This document shows positions 33,105 to 34,503 of a DNA stretch of 34,503 nt, piece by piece. Under the pieces are notes generated by a model. The model was not told the DNA's origin. It was given only the letters and a program-made list of their open reading frames with translations, and ran no database searches. How positions within the stretch are numbered: the first letter of the stretch is position 1; every line of letters begins with the position of its first letter. The stretch lies in assembly GCA_015067885.1 (NCBI GenBank), contig SVLO01000022.1, forward strand, positions 1 through 34,503, read 5' to 3'. This stretch comes from Oscillospiraceae bacterium (GTDB lineage: Bacteria > Bacillota > Clostridia > Oscillospirales > Oscillospiraceae). Position numbers and translations under genes: made by a program.

Positions 33105-34503
33105 TCAGTCACCGCAGCCGCCGCAGCCGCCGCAACCGCCGCAGCCGCCGCCGCAGCTGCTGCAACTGCTGCAACCACTGTCGGAGGAAGAGGAACGGGT
33201 AGCATGAACAGCCAGTGCCGATGCCAAAGCGACACCGACAAGAACATCACCGAAGACGGTAGGCTGCTCGGTGGAGACACGGACTTTGGGATTATGAAGG
33301 GCATAGGCGCGCAGGTACGTGGCTGCTTCCGCCGCCGATACGGGGGTGTTATCCGTCGAGGCGGTTTTAATCAGCGCGTCCAAATTTGGGAACGCAGCGG
33401 AATTGGCTTTGACCACGCTGCCAACAAGAATGCCTCGAATCAGGCCCTTCTTGATGATGGCCTTGCGGTACAAAAGGATGCCTACGGGAACTGCGGCGAT
33501 GCAGCCGAAATGGAAAAGGAGCAAGCCTAAATTGCCCACAGCTTTCTCGTTGTACAGACCCATCAACAGTTTGGTAACCAGTGGGTAGAGAGCAAGGGCA
33601 AAAGCGGAGTAATAAATGCAAGTGACCAGATCGAGAATCTTTTTGGAACATTTCGTCACGAAGATTCCGCCTGGGCTTTGGATTTCGGGAGTGGAGGATA
33701 CCCTGAAGATGAGGGGAGCCAAGTCCACGCCGGAAACATTGTCGATTTTCTGATGGTCTTTCAGGAAGGTGACAATTTTCGCAACCTGAGGGTTGGCCTG
33801 ACAGTAGGCATTCAAATCGGCAGCGGAAAGGGCGGGGTTGAGATAAACTTGGGTGGATTTCGTGTCGGGGGTCTCCTCCAGGGACACGATGTTGTGCAGC
33901 TTTGCCTTGAGAAGGTAGTATCCGGTTATATGACAAGGGTCAAACTCACGCAGCAGCATCAAGTCACTGTCGGAATAGGCCAGGGTCACAGCACGCTTTT
34001 TGTAGTTGGAAACACAGCCGACTGCCACGAGAATACCCGCGCCAAAGGCGAGCAGCATAACAATCACCGAAAAGGGACCAAGGGTAGAGATGGTCGTGGG
34101 ACCCGGAATTTTTCGGATAAAGTACGGAAAATCGTTGATGGCGCTTAAGAAAGACAGGAAGTATAGTCCCCAAGCACCTCCGCCAAGGATGAAGAGTACC
34201 TTGCGAGTGGCTGGGGAGTTGGGAGTGAAGGCAGGAAGAAGCGTGAAGGAACAGAACATACACACAAAAATTGAAAAACCGCCGAGTCCGTCGAGGTTGC
34301 CGCCGGTAAGAGCGAGGAACGGCGCGGCCAAAGGCAGATAGCCCAAAAGTCCCCAAAGAACGATGAGGACGATCTTGATAACACGCCGTGCCTTGGATTT
34401 TTTGGCGGGGGGAGGTGTGACAGAATCGTCTGTCGAAGGAGCCACCTGCTGAGGGGGAACCTGCTGAGGGGGAACCTGCTGAGGGGGAACCTGCTGAGGG
34501 GGA
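33105..34503 (-). CDS. Multi-pass membrane protein with C-terminal Cys-Gly repeat tail (5' end outside window)
   Basis: At least 465 codons, open to the window edge. The visible N-terminal part is four or so copies of VPPQQ. Then come four hydrophobic segments in the first third, a soluble region of about 140 residues, two more membrane segments (VTCIYYSAFALALYPLVTKL; LLLFHFGCIAAVPVGILLY), and a second soluble region. The last 22 residues hold seven cysteines spaced by two Ser or two to three Gly residues and end in Gly-Asp. Membrane proteins of the DUF2207/TIGR04222 kind are known to have such Cys/Gly-rich ends; I cannot place this one firmly in either family. The gene ends 4 nt before the radical SAM gene. 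The tail could carry thioether crosslinks, bind metal, or be lipid/disulfide modified. Confidence 0.85.
   Translation of the reverse strand, partial: PPQQVPPQQVPPQQVPPQQVAPSTDDSVTPPPAKKSKARRVIKIVLIVLWGLLGYLPLAAPFLALTGGNLDGLGGFSIFVCMFCSFTLLPAFTPNSPATRKVLFILGGGAWGLYFLSFLSAINDFPYFIRKIPGPTTISTLGPFSVIVMLLAFGAGILVAVGCVSNYKKRAVTLAYSDSDLMLLREFDPCHITGYYLLKAKLHNIVSLEETPDTKSTQVYLNPALSAADLNAYCQANPQVAKIVTFLKDHQKIDNVSGVDLAPLIFRVSSTPEIQSPGGIFVTKCSKKILDLVTCIYYSAFALALYPLVTKLLMGLYNEKAVGNLGLLLFHFGCIAAVPVGILLYRKAIIKKGLIRGILVGSVVKANSAAFPNLDALIKTASTDNTPVSAAEAATYLRAYALHNPKVRVSTEQPTVFGDVLVGVALASALAVHATRSSSSDSGCSSCSSCGGGCGGCGGCGGCGD
34444..34503 (-). repeat. 15-bp tandem repeat coding VPPQQ
   Basis: Four perfect copies of a 15-base unit (ACCTGCTGAGGGGGA on the plus strand) run to the window edge, so the array may be longer. 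The unit encodes VPPQQ in frame at the N-terminal side of the Cys-Gly tail protein. Confidence 0.9.

Noticed and set aside
33101-33304. N-terminal extension of the radical SAM protein with long alanine runs
   Set aside because: This is the alternative frame of the Cys-Gly codons of the preceding gene. Homology begins at the ATG at 33100.

Overview
The window looks like chromosome of a spore-forming, GC-rich gut Clostridia member (Oscillospiraceae/Ruminococcaceae type). Support: a Spo0A master regulator, a tryptophan T-box, ClpC, an ECF vitamin transporter S component, a two-gene transketolase, Hanks-type kinases with PASTA repeats, and strong AGGAGG ribosome sites. Most promoters read as TTGACA-like and TATAAT-like boxes with 17-nt spacers. 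The species cannot be named from this sequence.

Left part (1-9.8 kb): a 42-codon stub of an XRE-type regulator diverges from a tryptophan T-box operon (trpXYZ-type ABC importer). A converging sodium symporter of the NSS family follows. Then come a small helical protein, a GT-C membrane glycosyltransferase, and a two-gene glutamate dehydrogenase operon. The second gene of that operon has lost the catalytic lysine and other active-site residues.

Middle part (9.8-23.2 kb) is mostly housekeeping: a COG2509-type flavoprotein, spo0A, and a 660-bp gene-poor stretch holding a palindromic miniature repeat and a string of hairpins. Next are a 39-codon small ORF with its own promoter and terminator, an ECF S component with type III pantothenate kinase (vitamin B5 uptake and use), a 2[4Fe-4S] ferredoxin, clpC, malQ, tRNA-Leu(CAA), a small membrane protein, split transketolase and a DUF4282-like membrane protein.

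Right part (23.2-34.5 kb) is the unusual region, all on the minus strand. In order of transcription it encodes a multi-pass membrane protein (cut by the window edge) ending in a Cys-Gly repeat tail; a radical SAM/SPASM enzyme starting 4 nt after it; a PP2C phosphatase; three closely related Ser/Thr kinases with near-identical catalytic domains but different C-terminal parts (PASTA plus Ig-like; bare membrane anchor; DUF6273-like plus SH3-like); and a divergent GpsA-like dehydrogenase. My best candidate for an undescribed system is this cluster: a membrane-tethered Cys-Gly tail as probable substrate of the radical SAM enzyme, next to a one-phosphatase, three-kinase signalling set.
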